64,000 nucleotides of DNA from Zygnema cylindricum (GCA_037447655.1 JBBHKE010003080.1:186001-250000); one strand, 5' to 3'; shown: positions 12,289 through 25,710, counted from the stretch's first letter. A program made the numbers and translations. Notes: a model not told the origin generated them from the sequence alone.

Positions 12289-15200
12289 ATGGCAGGAGAG
12301 GACGATCTTGAAAAACTGTACAGTTTTGGAGAAAGTTTGAATACAGCTACAGATATATCTCAGGTTCGTGATAACTCTCAACATTTTCGTTAGAATTACC
12401 CATTGTGTTTCATCTTGAACTTGGAATTTGATTTTTTGTGGAGACCAGATCAGAAAGTGAGCTTTCTGTTCTTCGTTTTTGCGGTTCATTTCTGTATTAA
12501 AATTCGCTTTACTAATAATGAACTTGGCCTTTCATTTTCTGGAAACCGGACCAGACTGTAAACTCTCTATTTTTCATTTTTGTGGCTAATTTCTGTTTTT
12601 TAGATTCAGTCTTGTGGTTCTTTACTAACAATGAACTTGGAATTTTGGTTTCTGGATCAGAATGTGAAAGACTACATGGGCATCCTTGCAGCGGCAACAG
12701 GCAGCAAAAAGGCGAAGCTTTTGGCTGCGCAGCTCATTCCGCGGTTCTTTAAATATTTTCCTCAAGTCTCAGCGGAAGGCCTTAATGCTCAATTTGATCT
12801 TTGCGAAGATGACGATTTGGCAGTAAGTATCTGAACTTTCTTTTACCATTATTGTTTTGTATAATTAAAGGCTTGAGTCTCCTTCAAATTTACTAGATAT
12901 GGCAGGTATTAATTTTTGTTTTTCTTGAAAGTTCGTTTAAATTTTTTTTTTTTCTTTGTCTATAGGAACGGGCCCGAGTTTTCACCTGTCTTGTTTTGAA
13001 GCTCACCTCCTGAAGCTCACTTATTTGACTTTCCTTTGACATGTGTTAAATGAAAATGCTAATCAGAAGACCATATTGAAATTATTCTGTTTCCTGAGTC
13101 ACTCGTGGTAAAGGTTATTAATGTAGCTTATAGTCCTAAGTTTGTTAGGAGGTGAATTGTAATCTTGACCCGACCCTTCACATCTTTGATTACAATTACA
13201 GATAAGGATACAGGCAGTAAGGGGCTTACCTTTCCTTTGCAAGGATACTCCAGAACACTTGCCCAAGCTTGCTGATGTTCTCTGCCAGCTCCTCTTAGCT
13301 GGTATGTCACCTCACATTTTACCGGCGTGCTTGCAGATTGCGCTAATTCAATCTGCATTTAACTTATATTAATAGTGATATATAACTTGAACATGTTTAT
13401 TTAATCTTTATTCAACTGGTGTTTGTATTGATTTCAAATTCCAAATGTATATTAGCATGAAGCGGATAATAACTACAAAGATTATAATTGCGGGATGCAG
13501 AGGAAAAACAGGAGCAAATCATTGTACAAAACTCACTCATGCAAGTTGTGCGTCAAAATGCCAAAGGTGGGTGGTGGTGGTGGTGATGGTGGGTGGTTGT
13601 GGTGGTGGTGGTGGTTGTGCTGTTGGTGGTGGTTGTGCTGTTGGTGGGTTGGCACTCACCAACTTTCAGTATTTGTCAAATGTAATGTCTTCAATGTTGC
13701 CATTTTCCTGTTTTTGATGTGGACTTGGCAGCGATAGTTATTATAATGTTGCGAATGGAGCAAGCATCATTATAGCATTTTTTTCCAGTTTTCAGAAAGG
13801 AGCAGAGTTTGTAAGCTACCTTAGGCTGGAGAGTTCACAAGTCCCTTACTGAATTGAAAAAGACCATTAAAAAAAACTTTCATTAGCAACTCAGGAGGTT
13901 ACCATAGCTTTTGGCCATCTACAGCTTTTCGTTTCCTCACACAACCATTTTAGTCCAATGGATTTTGGGGCACGCTACCCTGGGAACATGTCAGTAGAAA
14001 TAAGTGTTCCATTTCTGAAGGTTAGTTAGTTCTGAAAGTTTTCTCTGTCGCAAAATTTTGTCTATGGGCTTTGCCAAGTGCACATTCACGGCAACAGGCT
14101 TCCTTGGTATTCTGTTTTACTGTCCAATGCCAGTAGCCATACTTCTGGTTACTGACTGTTTTATCGCTTCGTATGCAATTGATGGAGTGTGATGCTGGCT
14201 CTTGTATTGCCTGAGTACGAAATTCTCTTACTTCCAGTCTGCGCTTATGTTGTTGTAATTTTGCAGATGCATTAACTGCCGTTTTCAAACATGTGGAGAA
14301 TGCGGAAGATAATGTCAGAGATAAAGTTTTTGACTTCATCAGACTGAAGGTAGGAGATTAACCTTGAAAAGCATGACGCATGTAAGCGCCTGTTTTATGG
14401 TGCTTGGAATATTGAGTTGGTAGATGCATCAGTGGCGATTTGGAAATTTGTGGCATTGATTAAGGGAGGATATGGGGGCTCAATTTGTGGTTTTTTTAGA
14501 TACTTCCAAGTAAGGCAAGCCTGCTAGCACCGCCAGATATGGAGAGACATATTACCAACTTAATCAAGGTGTGTATTAAACTCCCTTCATAATTACTAAT
14601 TTGCAGGGCATCTCCAGTAAATTAGGTCTGGGTTTTCTGCTTCTATGAGTATGCATTTGTTTTATGTCCAGGTCTAGCAACATTTACGCGTGGGAGTTAG
14701 CAAATATAACTATAATGATGGTTGTGGAGTACATTCAATTAAGCGTGCCGCACTAACAAAAGCCATTGTTTTTAAATACTTTTAAATCGTCAGCCAGTTA
14801 GTTGTTGTAGTTAATCTAGTTAAAAGTTACATGATTTGAATCGTCAACCAGTTTCGTTCTATTAGTTATCGCATAACGTCAGGGTCTGTAGGATGTCACT
14901 GGTGATGAATTTCAGTGTTTTACATGCATTTAAATCTTCAGCGAGTTTTTTATGTTTTCTCTATTTCATTTTTTTTCTGTTTTCCGGTTTGAGACTGCAG
15001 GGTCTGCAAGATGTGACTGGTGATGAATTTCAGATGCTGATGAATTTTCTCCGGACTTTGAGCCTCTTCGGTGACAAAGCTCCGCCAGAAAGGATGCAAG
15101 AATTGGTTGACATAGTGGAGGCTCAGGCTGATCTCGACAGCAAATTTGATGTGAGAATGTTGAATCTTAGATACGCGATAGAAAGTTTTTCATTTTTATT

Positions 15201-18200
15201 TTTTTTTTAAATATTTGCATAAGATGTTGGGAGTTTTGCCATAAGGGTTCACAGGTCTTTCTGTCCCTCTCTTTCTCACTCTCTCCCTCTCCCTCTTCCC
15301 CTCACTCTTCCCCTCTGTCTCCCTCGCCCTCTCCCTCTCTGTCTTTCTCGCCCTCTCCTTCTCCCTCTCCCTCCCCCCCTCTCCCTCGCCCTCGCCCTTG
15401 CCTCACCCGCCCTCCTTGCCTCACCCTCGCCCTCCCCTCCTCCCCCTCCCCCCCCCCCCCCCCGCCCCTCCTCTTCCCCTAGGAAGTTTTTCAAGCTCTC
15501 TGACAAGTTCGTCTTCACGTTTTTTGTCAACCGCACCTGGTCTTTCTGGTGACCTAAGCTAGTTTAAGTACATTTTCGGTCTCCAGATTTTGATCCAATA
15601 GGCAAGATGGTGGACAAATGTGTTCACCTAGTTGTCAAATTCAATCTCATGTTTGAGTGAAATTTTCACGAGTACATATTTTTGCTGCCACATTTTGAAT
15701 AATAGTGGTTTTGTATATCTGTCACCTTTCATATAAACTAGTTTTTATTTGAAGTCATATTCCCTGTCCATTGGGTGTCAATTTAACGAGAGGTCTTAGA
15801 ATTGGATAAGCATAATTTTTCAGACTTTCAATGCATGGTGTTCAATCTTTCGTGCAGATTTCAGATGCCGATCACACTGAACGGATTTTAGCCTGCCTTC
15901 AAATGGCTGTTCCCTTGTATGCGGTGAGTCTCCAAATTTCTATAGTTCTATAGAGGTGTTCTATAGTGGTATAGTCATGTTCTTAATGGTGACATACTGT
16001 TAACGGTGATGTTAATTGTTTATCCTGTGCAATCCTTGTTTTTGAGTACAATTCCTCCTTGCTTTTTTCGTTTTGTGTACAGGCTGGAGGATCAAATGGC
16101 CGATTTCTAAGTTTTATCAACAGACATGTTCTCCCTTCCATGGACAAGGCAAGGTTCCTTGCTCACTTTTTGTTTGATGCAATCTGAGCATTTTGTAGGT
16201 ACCCTGCCCAACGTTATTAGTGAAAAAGGAATTATTAGTATCAAGGTGAAATTATTATCTATGCTATTAACGTAGGGCAGATGGGCATGGCTGATTTAAG
16301 GCCACTTCCTTAAATAGTGTTATTACCATTATTCTATGATTTTTGGCCAACAAAAGTGAAGACTAAATGTGTTATTAACAATAATAGCGACTGCTAGTGT
16401 CCCTCAAATGTCAATCAAAACCCACCTTGCGTCGTATTAGGGGGGGCGTTTGGTAAATTATCCAGGACAATCATAGTAGGTCATTTTAGAATGTAGAATG
16501 TTCAATAAATTTTTGGAGATGCCTCAGAACGTCAAAAGGCAATTGGTGCAAGCAACGATCTTTATTGGATTGGCTGATGGTGTTTTTTTCTTGACTTGTT
16601 ACTGTCCAGTTGTCCGAAAGCAAGCAGCAGGATCTGCTGAGGAGCATCGCAGAATGCTCTCCCTTCACCGCTCCTTCAGATGCCAGAGCTCTTCTCCCAA
16701 CTCTAGTAGACCTTTTGAAGGTATTTTCTTCTTCCATCCTTTTTCAATGATAGTTGTTGTTAACTGTGAGACCTTATCTCTATAACCATGACAGAATGCA
16801 TGAATTGCAGCAGACAACTGCAATTGTGGCAGTATGTCTTTAGCAGTCGCTTTGAATTGAAAGGATTTGTTACAGATCATTGAGTTATATGATTCTGTAA
16901 TAGAATATATCATATTTAGATCTGCAGGGAGCTTTGACACTGAAAGTCAAAGCTGAGTTTGCCTGTGGGCCTAGCAGAAGGAGTTGCCACGGGAAAAGCC
17001 GGAGAAAGATTTGAATTACTCTCACATAGAGTGCCTCTTGTATGCCTTCCATCAGCTCTCCTTCAAGGTTGGAAACACCAAACCTCTGGACTCCAATCCT
17101 CTGATATATTTTGTTGAAGTGCTGAATTTTAGGGGCTGGCTAAATAGATCAGGTCAGGTTTTAGTTAGTATGAAGATTCTGGGAAGCGACAGCAACCTCT
17201 GTAAATAACTATGTTGTCAACCATTAGTAATGCAAGCTACACCAATTTGACAGCTTTCTTTGATCTCTCATTATGCATTTTTTGAAGAAAACACTTTGAA
17301 ATTCACAATTATCGACGTATTTTTAATGCGAACTGCAGTATATTTAATTTCTGTGTAGATTAAGTTGAAGGCTAGCGATGGCTGAAGAATTTTTCATTAA
17401 GTAGTGTGGATCACGACGCACATTGGATCACACCTACCTTATGAACCAGGTATTTGAACTTTAAAATCTTGGGGTAGAAAATGCTGGACAAAAGCTCGAA
17501 TTCTCAGAAATTTAAGCTTTCCTTGTGCAAATGGCCTAGAATTTGTTGTCGTAACAAGAAATAAACATCACTATATTTAGACGTGATAAAATTTAACAAA
17601 TAGTGTTTGTATAGAAAAAATTCATGTGATTACATGGACTTAATCACCTCCTTATTTATGCGGAGGCAATCTGGCCGTCTGATCGTGTCTTTTAGCATGC
17701 GGTTTAATCCTGTATCTGCCATTGTTTGTACAATATATTTTGAAAGTATCTCATACCGAGTCATTTTCTAGTTTTTTTCATCGTAGGGCATATACTGTCA
17801 TTATTGCGGGAATAGATTTTATTTTCGCATTTTCTGTTGCGCGATGACACGTCAGAGAGTGACAAAATAGCGTAGACAATTTTCAATTTTTACGTCTTTG
17901 TCTTCAAATTCCGGATCCTAGTATTGTACTTAAGCTAAAACAATACTATGCAAAATATGTTAACTTTGAAGGTGCTTTCACGTGCGATGCTTTCTTGATA
18001 TTACAGTCTGCAACCTACATGGGCTAAAACATAACAATGTATTTGAACGTAAAATAGATCCAGTTTTTGAACGTAAAATAGATCCAGTTTTTGAATGCAA
18101 AATATATCCAGTTTTTGAACCTAAAATAAATCCATCGCAAAGAAGTCGGTGATTAAGTCTTGTAACGCATAGCTGAAGCATGATTTTGTGTGACGCAAAA

Positions 18201-21200
18201 TTAAATCGATTATTGCACGTCAACTGTGAGTTAACCTGCATATAATATTGAGGGCCGAAATAAAACGTGAGGTACGTTAAGCAAGCTTCACCATGAATTG
18301 TCATTAGAGTCGAGAAGTTGTTAGTTTGGGGTTCATCTTAGTGTTATTAATTCTTATTCAGTTCCAAATGGCGAGGCTGATGCTGAACCGTTTAAAGAAC
18401 AAGCATTAAGTAGAACTCAATTTGTGTGATTAATATTATTTTATGTTCAAGGGCTAGCACACAGGCGCACTGTTGTAGTGTTGCTAACTCTAATAATGAT
18501 ACACGGTGTAGCTGATATGTGTGATTGAACTATTGGTTTTACTTGTGTACAATTTCATTATTGTAATTCATACGTGTCATTCATTGGGCCACTGAATTGT
18601 AGACTATATATTTACTGTAGATGCCATAAATAATTACAGCTTAATTGGAGATAAACTTTAAGGTTGAAGGTTCAAGGAATCCCCTTGTTCTCTTCATCTG
18701 GCACTTAAGAATCGTTTTAAAATGCAACAGCCCGGTTCAAGTACTTGGTGCATACAGGTATTGGGATTTTTCCCAAACCACGTGCCTATCATCAACTACA
18801 ACGGGCACACTTTTTTGGAGTCCATTGCAGAATAAACAGTGTGGATTATGAAATATAACGGAGCATTTTTGGAGAGTAAAATGTAGAATTTGTTTGGAGC
18901 CTGTTTTTGATATGCACGCTACGTGTTTCATTCTGTTTTCACGAATGTGAACTAGGCACTTTTGAAACCACAATACTGGTATTTATTACTGTATTTTTAC
19001 TGTTATCTCGTTTTACTTTCATATACCGGAAGCTGACAGGCCTAATGACCAGTTGCAACACTGCATGCAAGTTTACCTTTCTAGTCAGTCTGCGCTAGCA
19101 GCCTGGATAAACACTGCAAAGTATCTCCTCTGTCATTTTTGATGCCATGCTCTTAACGTCAATCAAAGTCTGAGATAACGCAGGTGAAGTCGAGCCTTTA
19201 ACTTGAAGTTTTTCTGACTATTATGTATTTGGGTTTACAATAATCTGCGTGATAAGGTATTTTTTTCATTACGATATGTCAAATAAAGTTACTTACAGGC
19301 ATCACTTTATGATCTATAAATAGTTTTTTCCCCATGAACTTTTAGGTGCTTCCAAACATTTTCCATTTTGCTTTTAGGAATTATCATTTGAAGCTCAAAT
19401 GTCACCTGCTGCATGTGTCAACGGCCGATCATATCCCACGGGTGTGGCACATGAACCCTTTCTTTTCCATCGATGTGTGGATAGCATGTAACAAAGTCAG
19501 AAGCTGAACCTGCTGTTATATTGTAGTTATACATGCGGTTACTGGCATTTATGGTCATTATTCGCAGTAATCGTACGGAAAAGTGTACGATTCATACATT
19601 TTTCCATACGAATACAGCAATAATTGGCCAATAACATCAGTAATTGTGTATATGTAAATACCCTAATTAGGGTTGCAGCGCTATTATGTATTATGTGGCT
19701 TTGTGGTTGCTGGCCAGAAAAGTCTGCTTTCTTATTAAAAGGTCTTTTTATGGTCTATGCAAATGCGTGGAAGTCTTCATGAAATCACTGAACTTCAGTA
19801 CAGAGAATTAAAGTCATTTGTTATTGTTGTTTGCAGGTCCCCAATGCTACTAATCCCCTTTGTGGCTACAAAGCTTATACTGGTCAACCTTCAGATCGAC
19901 TTGGAGAAGATTTTAGCAAAGTCAATGAGGACTGGTTGAAAAGGTAGGCTGCCTCAACTTTTGCGGAAGCAGCCCTATTTCCTTCTCTGTAATTTGTTAC
20001 TCACTGATTTTTCGCGCAGTCTTCACTGTTTTTGCGAGTTGTTCTCTCTTTGAAAAAGGGATGTAGGTTTTTTTTTGTCGACGAAAAAGTTATTCGTTGA
20101 TGGCTATGCTTTCTCTTGAGGTGTATGCCATTTGTGTGTTTACGACTGATCGCTGATTGATCAAGTAACCGGCTCCTGTAAGTGAAGTTCAATTGATTGT
20201 AAGAGAATATTAAAGAACTGTTTGAACAAATACAACTGTTATTTTTAATTGTTGTCTTTTACTTTTTTAAACCATCATAATCATAAGTGACAACAGGCGC
20301 TTAAGCACCTTGTGGGTTTGATGTGACAGGCTGTCTGTGGTGGAAGACGATGTAAAGAGAAGGTTGAAGCAGTTGATGGCGGAAATGGCGGAAAACAATA
20401 AGGCAGAGAAGGGGGCTGCAGATGAAGCTGCCAAAGCTGAGGTGGTAAGTGGGTTTCTGCTTTAAGCAATTTTCCGGTTTTTTGTCTTTTTTGGCTTTTG
20501 TATTAGTTGTTTCTCTGCCAGACGTCATACTTTTATGGACAGGGTTTTTGTTGAATTCTTATTGCAAAAACGGCAGCAGTTTCTTGCTGATTCTCGTTCC
20601 TTGACCAACCACTGAGAAGTGTATCTAATACGAGAGAAAAACTCGACAGTTTCAAACATTGTGACAAGCGTGCTGATACACCTCTGGTTACAGTGGAAAG
20701 GTAGTCATGAATACATCGTTATACAAGTAAATGTCTGATTGAAACACCAACTGAATCCTGTTCACTTAGAGATTGAGTTCAAATGTTTGTCTATCTTTCT
20801 CGTGAAGGCTTTGATCATAGAAAGCACTCTATAATTTCCCAAAAATTTCCCACTCAACATTTGGCAATTATACTTAAAATTAGTATTTGAAATTATGTGC
20901 CACACAGGCCAACATTTGAACAGAGCCTGAAAAAAGGCAAGGAAAGCAACAATTTTTCATTCAAACAACATCAGTAACAAGTTTCAAGCCCTTTTCCGTG
21001 CTTTTTTGATGAGTTAGCTTGGAGTCAATAATAAAAGCAAAACAAGTTCAGTTTGTCTAATAGGAGCCATTCGCCAGATGGCAGCTGCTTGGTTTATTCC
21101 TTCTATAGTAAAGATTATAAAGTATCAGCTAAGCAGCTGTCAATCTTTTTAAAGTTAAGTTTTTATCCCAAAAAATCATTGTTTTTTTAATCACGCATAT

Positions 21201-22613
21201 GGACAAACTGGGTGCCCCCATCTGGTGTTGGACACTGTATTGTCTGACACCTTGTGAGTGATGCAAAAAGGATCAAAAGATTTTGTTTGGGAAAAACTTA
21301 AGCATTGCAAATACTGTAGTGTGAATCAAGCAACTTTCCAGTAAATTTCTATTGATGATCAGAGATATTGCATGGCATATCTCTCTCTCTCTCTCAATTG
21401 TATGACACCTAGAGTTTTATGCGTTTGTTTTTGCGGGATGTTTTTTGTGAGAAACAATTATCGCAATCCTGTCAAGGAGTAGAGTCACTCAATTTCAAAA
21501 GGTCATGGGTTGCAGAAAGCGAAGAAGGTTGCCGCCTCGCAGATGATGAGATGTTGCACCAACATTGAGAAAATGGCCAAGGTATGTTCCTGTTCACCGA
21601 GCCCTCGGACTAGTCCATTTGCAATATTTCTTATGTGTTTTTTGTTAAGACCACCTTGTCAGGATCCAGACTTAGTGGACACTTTCAGCTATCTGCTGCG
21701 CAAGTTATTCAAAGTTTCTTATTCAACGTTTCTTATTCAATGGATTTTGTTTATTTATTTATTGTAACTTTGACTAATTTTTGACTAATCTCTGACTGAT
21801 CTCTCTAAAAATTGTTGTGACAGGTTCTCCATGCAAAGATTCCCTCTTTCATGGGCGGTTCAGTAGCACCCACTCTTTCCTGGAAACCTGAACCCACCTC
21901 CAAACTGCCCGGGAAAGCTGTTCAATCTCCTCCCACCTCCTTTGCGGGGTATGTGAAATGGAGAGAGAGAGAATGTCGGCAGAATTTGAGTGTTAACTAG
22001 TGTACGATGTCTTGTTTTTTAGGTTAAATCCTTGAGTTTTTTCACTTTAAAAATTTTCAGCAAAATGTATGTGTTGTATACATGTCGATTAGTGCATGTA
22101 AAAGCGTGACAAAATCACTCTCCTTCCTCTCCCTCCCTGTTTCTGTCTCCACATCCACCAATCGCTACTCTCCTTCGTCCCCTCTCTTCCAGCCTCGCTC
22201 TCGCTCTCATCGTGCTCTTTTTTCCGCTTCCTTTGCTTCTACGCTCTTCTCTTCGCCTCTGCCTTTCTGTCTTTTGTACTGAATCCATTTCTCCCCTTTT
22301 CTTTCCGCGTACTCTGACATTTTCCTGATTCGACAATATCCTTATTTTTTTGGTTTGTTTTCACAGAACCAAGCGGCCGACTCAGGCGAGCTCTAATGGA
22401 ACTACGGAAGCTCCGGTAAAACGTACGAGGCTCGCTGTTCCGCCGGGACAACCTTCCAAACCTTCCGGACAACTTGCGAGTCGAGCGTTACAGGGATTGG
22501 CGGGTCAGCAAGGAAATACGGTCCGTTTAAACCAAACCGGAGGAACCAATCCGAGCACTCAGGTGGGGGGACTCCCTGGGAGAAGGCGGCCGTGGCAGCA
22601 GAGAAGAAAGTAA
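12289..22613 (+). CDS. API5: Apoptosis inhibitor 5 (API5) homologue, 16 exons
   Basis: Exons: 12289-12363, 12661-12822, 13202-13301, 13501-13566, 14267-14349, 14500-14568, 15001-15150, 15858-15923, 16083-16148, 16610-16720, 16978-17067, 19837-19943, 20330-20444, 21516-21581, 21824-21948, 22367-22613. Total 1698 nt gives 565 aa, with phases consistent throughout. Family landmarks in order: LYSFGESLN near the N terminus, LLAAQLIPRFFKYFP, NAQFDLCEDDDLA, RIQAVRGLP, MERHITNLIK, APPERMQELVDIVEAQAD, ECLLYAFHQLSFK, NPLCGY, GQPSDRLGEDFS. These define the HEAT/ARM-like helical scaffold of API5, a nuclear protein tied in animals to apoptosis control and in plants to programmed cell death. The C terminus is basic and Pro/Gly/Gln-rich (GRRRPWQQRRK) like the family's nuclear-localising tail. 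Intron 9 uses a GC donor. Intron 11 is 2.8 kb. The acceptor at 16977 is the least certain boundary. Confidence 0.93.
13567..13652. repeat. GTG-rich microsatellite abutting an API5 splice donor
   Basis: A run of GGTGGT/TTGTGCTGTTGG units starts exactly at the donor of API5 intron 4 (exon ends CCAAAG, intron begins GTGGGTGGTGG). Several alternative GT donors are therefore packed within a few bases. Confidence 0.75.
14880..14916 (+). pseudogene. Decayed partial copy of API5 exon 7
   Basis: This segment matches the acceptor tail and first 33 nt of exon 7 (14998-15034) with four differences. It includes CAGGGTCTG and ACTGGTGATGAATTTCAG. The third codon has become TAG and there is no matching exon end, so it is a duplicated exon start stranded in intron 6, 118 bp upstream of the real one. 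Confidence 0.85.
15255..15482. repeat. (CTCCCT)n pyrimidine tract in API5 intron 7
   Basis: A strand-biased CT repeat with CTCCCTCTCC units ends in a run of 14 or more C around 15449. It gives rise to an Arg/Gly-rich open frame on the minus strand that is not a gene. Confidence 0.9.
18043..18134. repeat. 25-bp tandem repeat in API5 intron 11
   Basis: About 3.6 units of a 25-bp sequence (core AAAATAGATCCAGTTTTTGA), the last units diverged. Confidence 0.8.
18284..18513. mobile_element. Short TIR element (MITE) in API5 intron 11
   Basis: The left end is AGCTTCACCATGAATTGTCA and the reverse-complemented right end is AGCTACACCGTGTATCATTA. The interior shares CAGTTCCAAATGGCGAGGCT-type sequence with 9533-9762. 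It has no coding capacity. Confidence 0.6.
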
Positions 22614-24948
22614 AGTAGGAGCAATAACTACGAAATCTCAGTAACACGTAATACGAACGCTTGGCACGCTTTGTCATCTCGAATGATTTTCATTGCGAAT
22701 GATTTTCATCGCAAATGATGTCTCGACAGTTTCAACAATTTGCGGTACAAAAAAAGTGACTCGTCGGATATCACTGGCTGACGTTGTTTTGTCCGAATCC
22801 GCAGCTTCCTACCTGTTGAGACAGATGTAGCATCTTATCTGACAGGTATTTGATTGCTAAGGTCAACTCAGGATCTTGTTTTTTTAGGTGAACATAAACT
22901 CGAGAATTCGCAGACGCAATTGTGGTATACTTCCGCCAATATTGAATTTTCTTTGCTCCCATCTTCCATTAGATAAATCTTGTTGTGGTGGGCATCGTGG
23001 CTTCAATTCTAAGCATTGGAAGTCCAAAGACCTTTCTCAAGCCACTTGTTAAAAAAAGAGAGGGAGAGTTTTGTGAAAACTCCAACTTTGCGCATTCGTG
23101 TGCATCAATTTTGACGATTTGTTTCTGCCTTCTGATTTGGTCTGAATGCTTGAGATTTTTAGGATTTTGTTGGGTATGGATTGTGGCAGTGTGTTTTTTA
23201 TCCAAGGGCAAACCGATGTTTTTCAATTATCGAAACAAATACGGAAATTCACTCTATTTACATGTGCAATATTTTTGTAATGATGCAACTGACGTTTGAT
23301 GTCATAGGACATCATCTAAAACGTCGTGATGTGACCAAATGCTTGTTGTACTCTGGTAGGTAAGCAATATTTTTTTAGGGTTATTGTCACTCGCTATCTT
23401 TCAGTCTAGTGCCGGTTTGCATTTTGAATATGATGGTATCTAATATTGAACTGCCGCAAACGACTTTAGATGATCTCTCGTGACCAACGAGCCTTTAGTC
23501 GATGCCACTTATACAGAACTTATCTTCATCTTGTTTTTTTTTTCATATTTTTTTGTCGAATGAGAGTTCTAATGGGCCATTTTTGGTAAGCAGAACTGGC
23601 GATGCGGGATGAACCGAAAGCCGGGTTACGGTGCCAAACTACGAGCTAACCAAGATCCCACAAAGGGAGTTGATTGATTAAGACGGCAAGACGATGGTCA
23701 TGGAAGTCCAAATCCGCGGAGTCGAGTGAGGGTGCATTGGGGAAGAACATACACTGACTTGGAACAAACCCCCCCAAAAAATAAAAAAAGACAATCGTTT
23801 GCGATACCCGTGGGGGAGGGGAGAAAACAGAAAAGCGAGTGGGTGCGGGTCGTTTGGACTAAAAAAACGGCGCTGCACAAGTCGTAAACGTGAAGAGCAC
23901 GTTGATACCTACTCACCGAGCCATGGCGAGCTGCAATACGAGATGGAAGGACCGAGAAACAATATCTCGAAGTTTACCTCCAAAAACGGCAGCAAAAGTG
24001 CCTTATCGAAATTTGGCCAAGTATCAGAGCCCGCGGATGCGCCAGGATGCCAGTGAGGAATTCGAAAATTTGGCTAAGTGTTGATATCTTTATTTCGGCT
24101 TGCCAATTTTGCGGGGCTTCCCGGATGGTTTGGGAGGAAGGGAGAAGGGAACAAAATGCGATAGAAACCGTTTGGCCCAACGTTTCTACTTCGAGGCTCA
24201 AAAGAAATGGATAAGGAGCCCGACACCCTTTGTCATATAGGAGCATTCACCCTGCTATCACTTTCCCCTCTTTGTAATCAAAGGCCCTCGGAGTAGTTGG
24301 CCATTCTCTCTGGTTGCAGTCCCCTCTCACGAAATGGCTCTTACCACTTTTGGAAGCTCAAAGATGAGCAGGTAACGTCCTCCCATGCGGATTCATCGAT
24401 TGTTTTCCAAGCTCTCTAGCTTGCACTTTGGGGTTTCTCAATACTTGGTGTGGGCAATGGAGGTTGGGTTTCTTTTCCCTGCCTTAGTAGCGCATACCAC
24501 CTCAGATTTTGGGTTCCTCCCTAGAACCCAATTGTTTTTTGAACAAAGGTTTTGGAGTTTGTGCCCATAAACCATGTGAATGCCTACTTTGGAGCGATTG
24601 TTGTCCCCACTCCGGGCCCGTTTCATCCTTCGCGTCGACCACAGGTACGCTCGGAGTTCAAGTCTGCCAAACGTGAATTGGCATCACCAGCGACAGTCCT
24701 TGCGTTGATGTAAAGTCTTTCGTGCGCCGTGTTGGACAGCGATGACCGGCCGCGGGGAGGATTTCTTCAAACAGGCCCCACTTTGTTCCCTTGTTGGGTT
24801 GTTTTGACAATCCACGAGGCGAATGCAAGTTGCTATGACTCTTCACGAATGTGCACCTGTCTGTTTTGTCTATTTTTTCATCACTTCTCTTTGATTGGAC
24901 GTCGTGCTTGATACTCCGTCTCCCCTTCGCATCTCAGCAAAAAAGAGC
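22614..24948. other. Intergenic region upstream of the 18S-like segment
   Basis: No gene is recognised. The first part is the API5 3' flank with a small GAATGATTTTCAT repeat near 22680. From about 23580 the composition becomes GC-richer, and its position before an 18S 5' end suggests relics of rDNA spacer/ETS. I cannot confirm this from sequence. A short echo (AATTTGGCCAAGT, AATTTGGCTAAGT) occurs near 24012 and 24067. Confidence 0.4.
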
Positions 24949-25710
24949 TACCTGGTTGATCCTATTGGTGGTCATATGCTTGTCTCAAAGATTAAGCCAT
25001 GCATGTCGAAGTAGAAAATCTATTATGCTCTAAAATTGTGAATGGCTCATTAAAACAGTTTATACTTTATGTGACGGCCCCTTACTACCAGGATGACCGT
25101 AGTAATTTCTAAAGCTAATAAGTGCATAAAATCCCCACCGTAAGGAACTGATGCTTTTACTAGATAAATGGTGAATGTGGACTTACCTGACGGTGAATCA
25201 TAATAACTCCACGAATCGCACGGTCTTGTATTGAGATTTTCCATTCAAATTTCTACCCTATCAACTTTCGATGGTACGTTAAAGGCTTACCATTGTGGTA
25301 ACGGGTGACAAAGAATTAGGGTTCCATTTTGGAGAGGGAGCCTGAGAAACGTCTACAACATCCAAAGAAAGCGGAACGTCTACAACATCCAAGGAAAACA
25401 GCAGGCGGGCAAATTATTCAATCTTGACACAAGGAGGTAGTGACAATAAATAACAATACTGGGCTCTAAGAGTCTGGTAATTGGAATGAGTACAATCTAG
25501 ATCCCTTAACAAGGACCCGTTCGAGGGTAAACTTGATGCCAACACCCGCGGTAATGCCAGCTCCAATATCGTGCTTTTAAGTTATTGCAGTTAAAAATCT
25601 TGTAGTTGGATTTGTGGTTAAAGTGGTAGGTTCGCCTATTTGGTTGGACTGGGCTCTCCATCCTTCTTGCCGGTGACGCGTTCCGACCTTCGTTGGTTGG
25701 GATGCGGAGT
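24949..25710 (+). pseudogene. Partial, decayed 18S rRNA gene (5' region)
   Basis: The segment opens with the nuclear small-subunit rRNA 5' end (TACCTGGTTGATCCT, then CATATGCTTGTCTCAAAGAT) and stays collinear through GAATGGCTCATTAAAACAG, GGGAGCCTGAGAAACG, GTCTGGTAATTGGAATGAG, GCGGTAATGCCAGCTCCAAT and GTAGTTGGAT. It then breaks off near 25710. Substitutions are many, often C to T or G to A (GCCAGT has become ATTGGT), and a 28-bp internal tandem duplication around 25346-25401 disrupts a conserved stretch. Only about 40 percent of an 18S gene is present. It is a dispersed fragment, not a working rRNA gene. Confidence 0.93.

Noticed and set aside
17068-17205. Read-through extension of API5 exon 11 (VGNTKPLDSNPL...)
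   Set aside because: It is open and faintly like the next exon, but splicing at 17067 joins LSFK to VPNATNPLCGY as the family requires.
24949-25710. Functional 18S rRNA gene
   Set aside because: It is truncated after about 760 bp, heavily substituted in conserved helices and carries an internal duplication.
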